A DNA stretch of 64,000 bases from contig NZ_RQPJ01000003.1 in the NCBI RefSeq assembly GCF_003957295.1, positions 646,371 to 710,370 on the forward strand, in the 5' to 3' direction. The stretch comes from Arenibacter aquaticus. Its GTDB lineage: Bacteria; Bacteroidota; Bacteroidia; Flavobacteriales; Flavobacteriaceae. This document shows positions 36,467 to 46,134 of this stretch, one piece after another. The notes beneath the pieces are model-generated. The model did no database searches. It was not told the origin of the DNA and was given only the letters and a program-made list of their open reading frames with translations. The position numbers and the translations under genes were made by a program. The stretch's first letter is position 1, and the number at the start of each line of letters is the position of its first letter.

Positions 36467-37579
36467 TCATATACCATGGAACTCTCCCCAGATCAATGGG
36501 TGCGCACTGGCCGCATGTGAACTATTATTTAAACTGGAGTAAACCTCCCATTTTGTATTTCTATCGGGCCACATTCCTTTTCTATTAAGCCCACAAGAGC
36601 TCAGAAGCAGTTTCATTTCATAGGAAAGCAGCATATAATCCTTTTGTCGGATATTCACTCCCATTCGGTAGGCTCCCAATCGAAAATAGTCCGCCCTATT
36701 GCCAAAATCTTTTTGCGCTCTGTATTCGGGTTGCTTGGAAACATCCTCTAGATCAGTTTCCCTAAGTAGGGGCGTCAGACAATCACTGAAGGACACATCG
36801 TTCAAGGTCCCACATACCATGATCAGTTCCTTTCCTTCAGCCTTCATTTTTTCATAGATGGTGGCTAGCTTTTGTGCTTGTTTCTTTCTTTTGGTATCCT
36901 TTTCCACTGCAAATTGCACGGATAGGATATATATTTTAAGGCCTTGGGGTGTGCTAATGACATATTCCTGACAATCTGTTTCGAACAAGGGGTCCTGCTT
37001 ACTGTCCAAGTCTGTCCCATGACTTTTCAACGAATCCAAAAGATAACCGTTCTTGGTCAATATTGCCATTCCCCTGCCCCGGGCATCGTTTCCTTCCAGA
37101 ACAAGGATCTGTTCATAGGCGGCGATATCAAATTCCCCTAATCGTCTTATATTGAAATCCATCAATGATGCTCTGTCCTCCACTTCCTGTAGAATAAGGA
37201 CATCGGCATCGGTTTCCGCAATAAGCCTAGCTTTGTTCTCCGTAGCTGTATGGGATATGGCCACACTTTGTAGTGCGACCCAACCGTTCCAATTGGTCAA
37301 ATGAGTAGCCCGTGGTTCATTGGCAAATCCCCCTTGTTTTAAAAACAATTTCCCCTGTCTTTTCCTAAGGACCCCATAGGGTCGATGATCGATTTTATCA
37401 AATCCCAGCAAAAAGCTGAGTTCTCGGATGCGTGCAATATCGTTTTCACTTTTATGCAGTCTATGCAACAAGCTGTCCAGCTCGGACACCCAATCGGACA
37501 CATTTTTGTTCTTCCGCTTAGCCAACAGATCCTTGTCCCGATGGTATAGATTTTCGATATTGAAGGTGGCTATTTTCAT
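36467..37579 (-). CDS. Endonuclease/exonuclease/phosphatase-family protein
   Basis: Start MKIATFNIENLYHRDKDLL at 37579 is used rather than an ATG 17 codons upstream, because the EEP fold opens with ATFNIEN. Over 370 residues the family motifs appear in order: TFNIENL, DADVLILQEVED with the catalytic Glu, GRGMAILTKNGY, IMVCGTLNDV in the place of the NDxN motif, and a late AHPLIWGEF with the expected His. EEP proteins hydrolyse phosphodiesters in nucleic acid or lipid. On a mobile element a DNA-processing role is likely but not shown. Confidence 0.85.
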   Translation of the reverse strand: MKIATFNIENLYHRDKDLLAKRKNKNVSDWVSELDSLLHRLHKSENDIARIRELSFLLGFDKIDHRPYGVLRKRQGKLFLKQGGFANEPRATHLTNWNGWVALQSVAISHTATENKARLIAETDADVLILQEVEDRASLMDFNIRRLGEFDIAAYEQILVLEGNDARGRGMAILTKNGYLLDSLKSHGTDLDSKQDPLFETDCQEYVISTPQGLKIYILSVQFAVEKDTKRKKQAQKLATIYEKMKAEGKELIMVCGTLNDVSFSDCLTPLLRETDLEDVSKQPEYRAQKDFGNRADYFRLGAYRMGVNIRQKDYMLLSYEMKLLLSSCGLNRKGMWPDRNTKWEVYSSLNNSSHAASAHPLIWGEFHGI

Positions 37580-37676
37580 ATGTCTAGATTTAATTATACT
37601 GTTTGCGTTGTGATACTCGCCTTTAAACATTCCTTTGTTATATCAGTTATCATGTTTTATTTCATAGTCCGTGATA

Positions 37677-38360
37677 TTAGATCCGTTTATCTTTGGTATA
37701 CCTGTCAAAAGAAATCAGGTTGAACATTTGGCGCATCCTACTGCGCACCCTGCTACCGTACCTATCTTCCAATTCCTCTGCATTGAGGTTGGTAGTGATA
37801 TGGGTAAGGATCTTGGTTTTTTGGAACAGGTCATGTCTGGAGACCAATATCTCCCCCATTACGTTGCAATCGTCCCCAAAATACCTTCCCCTGGGTTCCA
37901 CCCCTAGGTCGTCAAAACAATAGCACCGACCGTTCCCATAGTCCTCGATGATCTTATAACCAATGTGGTTAAATGCGAAGGTGATATTGCGCGCAGGAAT
38001 AATTTCATAGGTCTTTTTGTGCGGCACGATATGGCGAACGAGCCGCATCATACTGGTCTTGCCACATCCAACCGGACCTGTCAGTAGTATTCCCTTCTTA
38101 AGGTCTATCTGCATTTTTTTACAGCTTTCGGAGTCCTGTACCAGGTAGCTAGATAGTTTTAAAAAAGTAAGTTTGTCCTCTTTTTTTATTTCAAACTTCT
38201 CACCGAAGAGGGACTTCCCTTTTGCATTCAGATAGGCAAGTACTTTATAAAAATCATAATCGATCCGTTTGCCATCAAATTTTCCGAGGCAAAATTCAGT
38301 ACCGCCCTCCACTAGGATATGGGGGCGTGGATTCGTAGTGTTATCACAAGGGTTCTCCAT
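37677..38360 (-). CDS. DnaC/IstB-like AAA+ ATPase
   Basis: The 227-residue protein has Walker A GPVGCGKT (residues 95-102), Walker B CYCFDDLG (147-153), and a TTNLNAEELEDRYGSRVRSRMRQMFNLI segment with sensor 1 and the Arg finger, the layout of DnaC helicase loaders. It overlaps the replication-type gene upstream by 17 nt. It likely serves element replication together with that protein. Confidence 0.88.
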   Translation of the reverse strand: MENPCDNTTNPRPHILVEGGTEFCLGKFDGKRIDYDFYKVLAYLNAKGKSLFGEKFEIKKEDKLTFLKLSSYLVQDSESCKKMQIDLKKGILLTGPVGCGKTSMMRLVRHIVPHKKTYEIIPARNITFAFNHIGYKIIEDYGNGRCYCFDDLGVEPRGRYFGDDCNVMGEILVSRHDLFQKTKILTHITTNLNAEELEDRYGSRVRSRMRQMFNLISFDRYTKDKRI

Positions 38361-39018
38361 AATCCTTTTGTATTGAGGTATCTAAATAATCTTCTGTTGC
38401 TCTGTTGTGGGACCTTGAAGCCATAGCTTTTTCCTCTTTCATATCCTTCGCCCTGATCATCCAGCTTTGTGCCGTGGCCTTCCAGTCTACGATGGTAGAC
38501 TTCCCCCCTACCTTCCACCCTATCCCCTGATAATGGTTAAAAAATTTGTCCGCTTCATTGACCGGCCAACTATTTTTCTTAAAAAATTCCATAACCTCAT
38601 CAATAGTTTTTGGTCGGCCTTTTCCCAAATGTTTATTTTCTGTTTTATTATGTTTATTATTGTTTATATATGATACCAGCGCCAGTCTAGGACCAGTTTC
38701 ATGCTTGTCCACCACTTGTCCAGGACTTGTCCCAAAAATGGGCATCATAATTCGGCTTCCTTTAAATCGGTTATAAGAGGGTTGGTAGGCGATATATTTC
38801 CAATCGTTCAAATTGCTCAAACACCTATGGTAGGTCGACTTTGATCCTATTTTGGAAAGCGACATGGTTTCTTCCCGGTCTACCAAGAAGCTTTCGGGAA
38901 ACCTGTTAAGGTTCCAGTATTGGAACAGAGCCATATAAAGGCTTATATGGGAGGGATTGAGCCTTGAATCTTTTGAGAACAGTTGAAATACCGCATTAAG
39001 GTGTCGTATGTAGTTCAT
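38344..39018 (-). CDS. Replication-type DNA-binding protein of mobile elements
   Basis: The 224-residue protein has an N-terminal winged-helix-like region (LNPSHISLYMALFQYWNLNRFP, SLSKIGSKSTYHRCLSNLNDWKYI), a Lys/Asn-rich linker, and a C-terminal patch (VMEFFKKNSWPVNEADKFFNHYQGIGWKVGG) found in primosome-like proteins. It overlaps the HTH gene (ATGA) and the DnaC-like gene, forming a three-gene operon typical of flavobacterial elements. Initiation of element replication is inferred from this context. Confidence 0.72.
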   Translation of the reverse strand: MNYIRHLNAVFQLFSKDSRLNPSHISLYMALFQYWNLNRFPESFLVDREETMSLSKIGSKSTYHRCLSNLNDWKYIAYQPSYNRFKGSRIMMPIFGTSPGQVVDKHETGPRLALVSYINNNKHNKTENKHLGKGRPKTIDEVMEFFKKNSWPVNEADKFFNHYQGIGWKVGGKSTIVDWKATAQSWMIRAKDMKEEKAMASRSHNRATEDYLDTSIQKDYGEPL

Positions 39019-39305
39019 TTTTTATCTTTTGAATGTTGCACCAGGTTTTCCATTAAGATTTTTTCAATTTGATCGGCCTCATAAAAAATAAGCCCACCAA
39101 TCTTGGTATAGGACAGCGTACCGTTATCCCTTAATTTCTGCAAGGTCCCGGAACTAATATTGAGCTTATCCATTACCTGGGTACTCTTGAGCCATTCTTT
39201 TTTAATGACCTTCGCCTGATTTTCTCGCAAGAGTTCCCTGATCTCTTCGAATAACTCTGCTTTGAATTCCTTTAAATCGTCTGTAGTGATGATAGCTGTT
39301 GGCAT
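39015..39305 (-). CDS. Helix-turn-helix protein (excisionase/MerR-like)
   Basis: Start MPTAIITTDDLKEF at 39305 is preferred over an ATG 24 codons upstream. The 96 residues hold a leading helix (ELFEEIRELLREN) and a DNA-binding unit WLKSTQVMDKLNISSGTLQKLRDNGTLSYTKIGGLIFYEADQIEKIL, the helix_turn_helix_17 or Xis pattern. It is the first gene of the operon with the replication-type protein and may act as its regulator or in excision. Confidence 0.87.
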   Translation of the reverse strand: MPTAIITTDDLKEFKAELFEEIRELLRENQAKVIKKEWLKSTQVMDKLNISSGTLQKLRDNGTLSYTKIGGLIFYEADQIEKILMENLVQHSKDKK

Positions 39306-39413
39306 ATAAGTGAATTTTATAGACAATGTGGTACTTGACATGACGTCGACTTTGTCTAGGTTCAATTTATATGGCAAAAATCAAAAGCATTGAACAAACA
39401 ACTTCACAAGGCG

Positions 39414-39565
39414 TTCGTAGTTACGGGGCATTTTAACAAACTATAATTTGGATCTATTTAATGGAATTTAGGGTCGCCGAAGTACTAAAAAGCAATTGGT
39501 TCCCAACAAAATGAAGCGATATTTTCATAAAAGTCCGTATCCGTAACCTCTTCGTAGTTACGAAG
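39414..39565. repeat. Repeated TTCGTAGTTACG motif between HTH and rteC genes
   Basis: The 12-mer occurs at 39414-39425 and again at 39551-39562, where it lies in a hairpin (CTTCGTA, GT, TACGAAG; 39549-39565). The sites flank the upstream region of the HTH gene and the end of rteC, so they could be operators or recombination sites. Confidence 0.45.
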
Positions 39566-39596
39566 GTTTTTTGATCAATAAAGAAGTGTTCAAAGT

Positions 39597-40442
39597 TTAG
39601 AAACTATCATCCTCTCCCATTTTTTCATTGAATCTTGTGACCAAGTCCTCCAGAAATCGGGACCTTCCTCCTTTACGGGCCTTGATTTCAGAATAGGTCT
39701 TGTATAGGTTATCAAGATTTATATTGAACACCGATTCAAAAACAGCTGCTATAGCCTTGACATTTCCGCTGCCATCGTTAATGGCATTCACGGCATGTAA
39801 GGCATAAATAAGTTCGGTAAGGGCTGTTTTTGATGCATTCCAGGTCAATGATTTCTTGGTCCTTGCCCCTTGGAGGTCCCTATGTTTTTGTGCCCGCAAC
39901 AGTTTGATACGTTCCTGCAGGTATATTATGAAAATGTTCAACCCTTTTATCCGTGCCCAAAGCATATCATGGGATGTAAAAAACTTGGGGTCCAGATAAC
40001 ATGCTTCTGGAAGGGAATATAGGGGAAATACCTGATTGGAGCGGGTAAAGTACTGTATGTCCAGATAACTGAGCCCTTCCTCCATATAGTGTACAAAGTC
40101 CCAGTTTCTATTAAAGAACTTATTGATGCGGTTTATTTTCTTTTCCAAAAAGTTCAATTGGTTGCTAAGACCGATCTTGGGCATTAAGAGTTCACAGGAC
40201 CTCACTTCGCTAAAATAAACCAAATACCCCAATGGTTCGGACTTTACGGTTTTGAAAAAATGTACCTCCTCTTCCAAGGTCTTAAAGTCTTTTTTTTCCA
40301 CCAAACTTCTAAGTAGGTAAAGGGTATTGTTACATAAATGGATGCCCTCGTTACATTTTTTTAGACTGTTTATTTTTTCAGGCTCTAACATTAAGAGCTT
40401 CTCCTTAAAGCCAAGGATCACTTTTTTAAATCTGAGGTTCAT
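39597..40442 (-). CDS. rteC: RteC-family protein
   Basis: The 281-residue protein has the RteC pattern in its second half: YFTRSNQVFPLYSLPEACYLDPKFFTSHDMLWARIKGL, LTWNASKTALTELIYALHAVNAINDGSGNVKAIAAVFESVFNI, and LDNLYKTYSEIKARKGGRSRFLEDL. RteC is known in CTnDOT to promote expression of the excision genes. Here it marks the regulatory end of the element backbone. Confidence 0.92.
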   Translation of the reverse strand: MNLRFKKVILGFKEKLLMLEPEKINSLKKCNEGIHLCNNTLYLLRSLVEKKDFKTLEEEVHFFKTVKSEPLGYLVYFSEVRSCELLMPKIGLSNQLNFLEKKINRINKFFNRNWDFVHYMEEGLSYLDIQYFTRSNQVFPLYSLPEACYLDPKFFTSHDMLWARIKGLNIFIIYLQERIKLLRAQKHRDLQGARTKKSLTWNASKTALTELIYALHAVNAINDGSGNVKAIAAVFESVFNINLDNLYKTYSEIKARKGGRSRFLEDLVTRFNEKMGEDDSF

Positions 40443-40798
40443 CCTGCAATCATTTTAAGTTAGGTTTAATGACCAACTAGGATAAGAGGTTCGGATATAC
40501 ATTTGGGGCCGACCCTGTAAACACATGAACTATTTATGATAGTCCTATGGCATAAGGTATAAAATAACATCAAATAGTGTAATGTACCTTTGAATAGTTT
40601 TTAGCAACGTATATATTTCACATTAAACTATACAAAATCAAATACTTATACACATTACAATTCTATTTGTCCTAAAAAAATCCCTTACAGATACGAAATA
40701 CTCCCGCTTAGATATCTTTTTAACATTTTGTACGAATTTTCTTTTAGATGTAATAGTAAAAATTAGTATTTTAAAAGGCAATTGTTATTGGGCAAGCC
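40443..40798. other. Divergent regulatory gap between rteC and the cargo module
   Basis: This 356-bp A+T-rich gap lies between divergent genes and must hold promoters for rteC and for the STAS-like gene. I see no hairpin or coding frame to report. Confidence 0.5.
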
Positions 40799-41185
40799 AT
40801 GAAAAAGTATATTGAAAATAATTTTGCCTCCTTTAAAATGGACAGGGGCATACTCCACATTGCCTACAAAGAAAATTTATGCCTTTCTCTAAAAGCTGCC
40901 AAGGAAGTGGTTTCCCAGCGTCTCAAGATACAGCATGGCAGGGCCTATCCCATTGTTTGTGATATGCGGGGCATTAAGGATGTCACTGTGGATGCCAAGG
41001 AATACCTTGTAACGGAAGGCTCCGTACTGATATCGGCCCTGGCCATGATTACCAAGACTCCCCTCTCCCTTCTATACACTGAAATTTATACCCTAGAAAC
41101 TCCCCCCATTACAATAAGAAGGTTTACGGACGAATCCAGGGCCCTGGAATTTTTGCGTCCCTTTGTTGAATTAAACGATTTCTAA
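40799..41185 (+). CDS. STAS/SpoIIAA-like protein (DUF7793-type)
   Basis: The 128-residue protein has alternating strands and helices: MDRGILHIAYKENLCLSLKAAKEVVSQRLKIQHGRAYPIVCDMRGIKDVTVDAKEYLVTEGSVLISALAMITKTPLSLLYTEIY. This fits the SpoIIAA-like fold of small proteins that precede AraC regulators in flavobacterial elements. No phospho-acceptor Ser can be named. It lies 46 nt before the AraC gene and may modulate it. Confidence 0.65.
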   Translation: MKKYIENNFASFKMDRGILHIAYKENLCLSLKAAKEVVSQRLKIQHGRAYPIVCDMRGIKDVTVDAKEYLVTEGSVLISALAMITKTPLSLLYTEIYTLETPPITIRRFTDESRALEFLRPFVELNDF

Positions 41186-41231
41186 TTGAATACCAGCACA
41201 AAACAGACGAAAGCATCAAATTACCAAAACT

Positions 41232-42221
41232 ATGGACACATTTACAAACAGGCAAAGACTGCAAAAAATAAACCATCACCTATTGGAAATGGTAAAAGGC
41301 AATTTCTCTCTACGTATAGAGCGCAGTGACAAGAAGGACGAATTGGAGGCCTTGGCGGCCGCTATCAATTTCCTGACCGAGGAAATACAGGAATCGGTCC
41401 TACACCATGGCTATAAAAATCCGGACAATATCTTTGCCCTGACCGATCAAATGGTTTTTATTTTAAATCGGTCGTATCGGATCTTACAGACCAATAACAG
41501 CGTAAAAAGGTTTCTACAATTTAAACAACGGGATATCTTGCACAATGAATTCGAGCAACTATTATCCGCGGATTCCCTTAAGAATTGGAGGGAAACAGTA
41601 GAAAAATTGGAGGAGCAACAGGAACAGGAAGCTAGGCTACGGTTATCTTTCAAAACAGAAAAAGGGCTATTGTTACCGGCAGACTGCAAGCTTATATTCT
41701 TTAGAGGGAATGGGGTATTACAGGATAAAATTTTAGTTTCATCTTCCCATATTTTACCATCCCCAAAAAACTACGAACTGGTATCCCTAAGAAATGATGA
41801 ATTCTCTAAAAAGATGATTCAACCAAGGGCCCTACACAAGAAGCATCACCTATATTCCTCAGATATTGAAAGTATACGTGCGGCACGGGAATTTATCATG
41901 GACCATATACAGGGTCCCGTTCCCTTGATAGAAATTGCCCATAGTGTGGGCATCAATGAGTATAAGCTAAAAAGAGGATTTAAGGAATTGTACGGATCAA
42001 CTGTTTTCCAGTTCATAAAGGACCAGCGGCTAAGGAAAGCCCGTGTATTGGTACTATATACCAATAAATCCATTAGCGCTATTGCCAAATTGGTAGGCTT
42101 TAAAAAGGGCAACCATTTATCACGGGAGTTTAAGAAACTATATGGACATAGTCCCACCCAACTGCGTATCCTCAATATTGATCATTACACCAACAATTTT
42201 AACACAGACACTTCAAATTAA
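41232..42221 (+). CDS. AraC-family regulator with HAMP-like and PAS-like N-terminus
   Basis: The 329 residues comprise a HAMP-like helix pair (residues 10-55, LEMVKGNFSLRIERSDKKDELEALAAAINFL), a PAS-like domain (about 65-190, MVFILNRSYRILQTNNSVKRFL), and a C-terminal AraC HTH (AREFIMDHIQGPVPLIEIAHSVGINEYKLKRGFKELYG and ISAIAKLVGFKKGNHLSREFKKLYGHSP). No membrane segment is seen, so the HAMP-like part is cytoplasmic. It probably controls the MauE-to-SusC module. Confidence 0.88.
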   Translation: MDTFTNRQRLQKINHHLLEMVKGNFSLRIERSDKKDELEALAAAINFLTEEIQESVLHHGYKNPDNIFALTDQMVFILNRSYRILQTNNSVKRFLQFKQRDILHNEFEQLLSADSLKNWRETVEKLEEQQEQEARLRLSFKTEKGLLLPADCKLIFFRGNGVLQDKILVSSSHILPSPKNYELVSLRNDEFSKKMIQPRALHKKHHLYSSDIESIRAAREFIMDHIQGPVPLIEIAHSVGINEYKLKRGFKELYGSTVFQFIKDQRLRKARVLVLYTNKSISAIAKLVGFKKGNHLSREFKKLYGHSPTQLRILNIDHYTNNFNTDTSN

Positions 42222-42305
42222 TCCCTCTTAGAGCCAATTTATCATTTTTAGATACTTTGGTTCCAATAATTTTACACCATTGAATATCAAAACAGTACAA
42301 ATGAT

Positions 42306-42806
42306 ATGAAATGGCACCAAAAACATAGGGAAACAATTGTAGCGGTCATCAGCCTGCTGTTCATTGTTCTTTTTGCCTATGCCGGGCTTACCAAACTCCT
42401 GGAAGGGCATATGTTCTATGACAACATCAGGAACTCCCCCGTACTTGGGGGCAGGGCCATGGCTTCCTTCGCCTCTTGGGCCATACCGCTATCGGAACTG
42501 GCCGTTGCCCTGTTATTGATTTGGAAAAAAACGAGATTGATGGGTCTTTATGGAGCAGGCATCCTAATGCTCCTTTTTACCGGCTACACCCTGGCCATTG
42601 TATTTTTTGCCCCTTATCTCCCCTGTTCCTGTGGAGGGGTGATATCACTGTTGAGCTGGGAGCAGCATTCAATTTTAAACTTATTGCTACTATTACTGGC
42701 CCTACATGGTATCATATCCTCCCACATGGACAGAAAAAGAATGCGGCGATTAAAACCATCAAAGACTTATAAATCTTATAACATTAAAAAAAACAGGAAA
42801 ATGTAG
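42306..42806 (+). CDS. MauE/DoxX-type redox-associated membrane protein
   Basis: The 166-residue protein has four membrane helices (about 12-30, 55-73, 80-103, 122-140) and a CSC pair (Cys107, Cys109) in LPCSCGGVISLLSWEQHSILNLLLLL. MauE proteins are needed for disulfide formation in secreted proteins. The nearby secreted DUF6520-like peptide has two cysteines, giving a plausible substrate. It starts 85 nt after the AraC gene. Confidence 0.82.
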   Translation: MKWHQKHRETIVAVISLLFIVLFAYAGLTKLLEGHMFYDNIRNSPVLGGRAMASFASWAIPLSELAVALLLIWKKTRLMGLYGAGILMLLFTGYTLAIVFFAPYLPCSCGGVISLLSWEQHSILNLLLLLLALHGIISSHMDRKRMRRLKPSKTYKSYNIKKNRKM

Positions 42807-42895
42807 AATGATATTTTGTTGCAACAAGAGCAGGGGAAAGACCGAAAACCTGTATAAAAGAGTAGGCACTTTTTATTAATTAAAATTACAGTATC

Positions 42896-43192
42896 ATGAA
42901 AAAGTTAAAATTAATATTACCGATGTTGGCATTTGTTTTTGCCATTGCACTGTCGTTTGCGTTTGTGAGCACTACGTCCGAGGATTATTACGCTACCGGA
43001 TTTATTCAGATAGGCACTACCTGGTACGAGGTGGATATGGATTGTTCTCCTGGAGAAGAGCTCTGTAAAGTAACTCTTGAAGGTGACGAAACTGAAACCA
43101 AATATCAAGTTTATGACGATGAGAATGGAAATCCTTTAGAAAGCACATCACCTTTTCCAGAGGAAATTCCCGATCCAAGATTAAATCCATAA
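42896..43192 (+). CDS. DUF6520-like small secreted protein
   Basis: The 98-residue protein has a signal peptide (KLILPMLAFVFAIALSFAFVSTT) and a short mature part rich in acidic and aromatic residues with two Cys (CSPGEELC). The N-terminal MKKLKLILPMLAFVFAI pattern is typical of this flavobacterial family, often next to MauE. Function is unknown; an exported peptide or cofactor-carrier role is speculation. It is followed by a strong terminator. Confidence 0.75.
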   Translation: MKKLKLILPMLAFVFAIALSFAFVSTTSEDYYATGFIQIGTTWYEVDMDCSPGEELCKVTLEGDETETKYQVYDDENGNPLESTSPFPEEIPDPRLNP

Positions 43193-43208
43193 GGATGGTT
43201 TAATAAAA

Positions 43209-43238
43209 TAGGTACCGGAAAATACCCTCCGGTACCTA
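43209..43238. terminator. Hairpin between convergent genes
   Basis: Perfect 10-bp arms TAGGTACCGG and CCGGTACCTA enclose a 10-nt loop, 17 nt after the DUF6520-like gene and 47 nt past the end of the M16 gene. The U-tract is weak, but the placement between convergent genes suits transcription termination. Confidence 0.65.
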
Positions 43239-43284
43239 ATGACCTTACTATTTACCTTGGCCATTAATCCCATTAGTTGTTTAT

Positions 43285-46116
43285 TTATTGATAAGTGAAT
43301 TCAAAAAGATGCTCCTCCTTTAAATATTTCCTAGCAACTTCCTGAATATCCCTTATACTCAATGATCTTAGAAATTGTTCTACTTCCAATGGGCTTACAT
43401 AGGGCTCATTATATCTAAAGTGATGATAATTGGTAGATCGTGGTATATTTAATAGGCCTGGTTTGTCCACTACATTGTCCAAAATTTCATGGGCAAATTG
43501 CCCCTTCTTCACTTCTTCCACCATCTCCTTGCACATCTTCTGCAACATTTCCAATTCTTCCGGAATGCAATCCAGAGACATTCTGAATTCGTATTGCATC
43601 AATTCCCTATTATAAGTGGCTCCCGCATTCATTATATACAATGATGCATTTTTTAAGAAGCGTAGTTCTTTGATCCTATAATTCATCAAATAGCCCAAGG
43701 TTTCCATTCTTAATTGCTCTTTCCAATCCATGGGGTCATTTAGCTTGGCCATGTACCTCAAGGAATATTTAACGCTTTTCATCTTATAGGCCGCCGACAT
43801 TTCTGATACATAAAACTTCTTGTACACAGGTCCCTTGGGCAGGGTATGAGCTACTGGATGCCTAGAAATACAAGTATCTCCACTGTTTTGGTTGGGCAGG
43901 TTGCCTAGGTATTTTTGAAGTAGTGGCAGGACCTTCCTAATCGGGAAGTTCCCGCTCACAATAAAGGTGTAATCCCTTGCATTCCCATATAATTGTCTAT
44001 ATATACGGTATGCTTTATACATGTCTGTTCCAAAAATTCCCTGAAACCTTCTCGTTCCCTGTGGTATAATGGAAGGGTCCTCCACATACTCCTTTATAGA
44101 TTCAAAAAAATCAAGGGATAAAGGGCTATATGTAGGATCCTGAAATCGTTTTTTTTCTTGGGTGTGCCAATCCTCAAAAGCTTCCCTGTCCATTCTTGGG
44201 TCCGTAAAATATAGGAATACCAATTGTAACATGTTTTCCAGGTCTTCCAATTCCGCATCGGCCCTAATGCCAGTTTCCCTATAATCGATATATGGATGAA
44301 CCCCTTGCCAAAAACTTGTCCCGGAAAGAAATCGTTCCAGTGCAAACTTGTCATAATCCCCAACCCCAGCATTTTTAACAATATTGGCAGCATTGATTGC
44401 GGAGAACTTATCGGTTTTGGGAAAGCATGCCGCACCCTTTGGGCTAAAACCATGGAGTTGAATCCGAGGGTCATTTGAAGGGCTCGTATCCAAAACGACC
44501 TTTGTTCCATTGGCCAGCATAAATTTCCTTGCACCCCAATCAGTTGTCCCCATATCTGTATACCTTACTTTTTCCAAAGTGGAGGTCTCCTTTTTGGTGA
44601 TTAACCTGGCCGGAGTTTTTGGGAGTTCTATCGGTTCCATATCCTCTCCTATTGTCTGCATTATCCAATTTCGGACCTCCGTTTCCCTATGGTGCACGGG
44701 GACATCACCACTCTGTTGCAAAACCGTTACCGCGATATCGCTGGGCACATCGGATATGTACTGTTCCAATAACACATTGAACTCTTTCAGGGAAAACTTG
44801 GAGAACCATTGTTGTAGGACCGTTGCCTTATTTTTGGGCAATGCCACACCGTGAGTAAAATAATCTCCGATCTGTTGCATCCAATAATTGGAATCCAGTG
44901 TATCCATTTGCTCCTGGATCTTCCAGTATTCCTTTTGAGCCAAATTCCATTCCTCTTCGCCAAGACCGAACCGTTTTATGGACTGCAATGTCCTTATGAC
45001 CTGTCGGGTGGTTTTTTCGGCCTGGTCCACCCCGGTCTTTATCACCACTTTATATGCCGGCATAATCGGGTCAGGAGAGGAACCCAAGGCGTAGAAAGTT
45101 TTATTGTATCCCCTGCCCTCCTCTGTAAACCTAATATTGATAATTTTGTTCAATACGTTCCATATCAGTCGACGCCTTAAGCCATTCCAATTATTGTGTT
45201 CCGTGATAGTTTTGGGATCACGGAAATACAACTGTAATTCCACTTCCTCCAATTTTCTATTTTCATCGGGCTCGGGGTTCAAGGCTATAAAGCTGTTGCT
45301 TCCTTCCAAATACGTTAAACGGCAGTCTTCCCATTGCGGTGGGTACGGATCTCCCTTTATTTTGGAAAACCGGGTTTTTATCCGTTGTTCCAAGGCATGG
45401 ACATCGGGGATATCGCCCACGACAATCAATCCCATACGGTCCGGCCTGTACCACTTTTTGTAGAATTGTATAAGCGAATCGGCAGAAAAATTTTGGTTAT
45501 GCCCGAAAAAATCTGAATAATCGGATTGGCATGGGAACAATTCGGCCCTAATCTGTTTTCGCCTAAAGTGCCCTTTTAGATCGGTTCCTGCCCTAAATAC
45601 CGTTTCTTGACGTAATGGACCGCGTTCCTGATCGATTATTTCCTTGGTCAACCTTAGATCGGAAATATTCTCGAACCAAAGTAGGCCGGTATCCATGGCG
45701 TCCGGATTGGCAATGGGCACGTTAAAGCTATACCAAGTGGAAAAATATTGTGTTTGTCCAAAAATATCCTTTTGGGCAAGGCCCAAACGTGCAAGAAGTA
45801 GCGGATCGTTCAATAGATTATTCGGAAAGTCCTGGGCACATTTAAAAGCCAAATGCTCCAGAGCATGGGGAAAGTTCAACTCGTCATTGTTTTGATGGGA
45901 GGAACCTACTTTTACATACAGCCGCATATTGATCCTATCCCCTCCGTCCTTTACGGATTTTATATAGTATGTAAAGCCATTGGGCAATCGGCCGTATATG
46001 ATACTAGGGTCCAGGGCAAGGGAATCTACCGGACCTAGTTGAGGGCTTGCCCCTATAATATTATTGGATGTTATCTGCATTAGAGCGAACAGGACAAGTT
46101 TTATGATCCGTTTCAT
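43285..46116 (-). CDS. M16-family (insulinase-type) zinc peptidase
   Basis: The 943-residue secreted protein has a signal peptide and the inverted zinc motif HxxEH (H84-A-L-E87-H88 in FPHALEHLAF), with the third ligand expected in the IIDQERGPLRQE segment near residue 160. Two M16 halves are seen (second half has ERFLSGTSF and the FIVSGNFP segment), as in pitrilysin-like enzymes. It follows SusD by 18 nt and probably degrades the peptide taken up by, or bound for, the SusCD pair. Confidence 0.92.
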   Translation of the reverse strand: MKRIIKLVLFALMQITSNNIIGASPQLGPVDSLALDPSIIYGRLPNGFTYYIKSVKDGGDRINMRLYVKVGSSHQNNDELNFPHALEHLAFKCAQDFPNNLLNDPLLLARLGLAQKDIFGQTQYFSTWYSFNVPIANPDAMDTGLLWFENISDLRLTKEIIDQERGPLRQETVFRAGTDLKGHFRRKQIRAELFPCQSDYSDFFGHNQNFSADSLIQFYKKWYRPDRMGLIVVGDIPDVHALEQRIKTRFSKIKGDPYPPQWEDCRLTYLEGSNSFIALNPEPDENRKLEEVELQLYFRDPKTITEHNNWNGLRRRLIWNVLNKIINIRFTEEGRGYNKTFYALGSSPDPIMPAYKVVIKTGVDQAEKTTRQVIRTLQSIKRFGLGEEEWNLAQKEYWKIQEQMDTLDSNYWMQQIGDYFTHGVALPKNKATVLQQWFSKFSLKEFNVLLEQYISDVPSDIAVTVLQQSGDVPVHHRETEVRNWIMQTIGEDMEPIELPKTPARLITKKETSTLEKVRYTDMGTTDWGARKFMLANGTKVVLDTSPSNDPRIQLHGFSPKGAACFPKTDKFSAINAANIVKNAGVGDYDKFALERFLSGTSFWQGVHPYIDYRETGIRADAELEDLENMLQLVFLYFTDPRMDREAFEDWHTQEKKRFQDPTYSPLSLDFFESIKEYVEDPSIIPQGTRRFQGIFGTDMYKAYRIYRQLYGNARDYTFIVSGNFPIRKVLPLLQKYLGNLPNQNSGDTCISRHPVAHTLPKGPVYKKFYVSEMSAAYKMKSVKYSLRYMAKLNDPMDWKEQLRMETLGYLMNYRIKELRFLKNASLYIMNAGATYNRELMQYEFRMSLDCIPEELEMLQKMCKEMVEEVKKGQFAHEILDNVVDKPGLLNIPRSTNYHHFRYNEPYVSPLEVEQFLRSLSIRDIQEVARKYLKEEHLFEFTYQ

Positions 46117-46134
46117 AATAAAATTTAAGATTTG

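Noticed and set aside
36219..36588. Overlapping short frames on both strands in the G+C-rich patch
   Set aside because: Several mutually overlapping frames without family similarity indicate base composition, not genes.
44094..44534. 146-codon minus-strand frame within the M16 peptidase gene
   Set aside because: It is a shifted frame of the same strand within an intact, recognisable peptidase.
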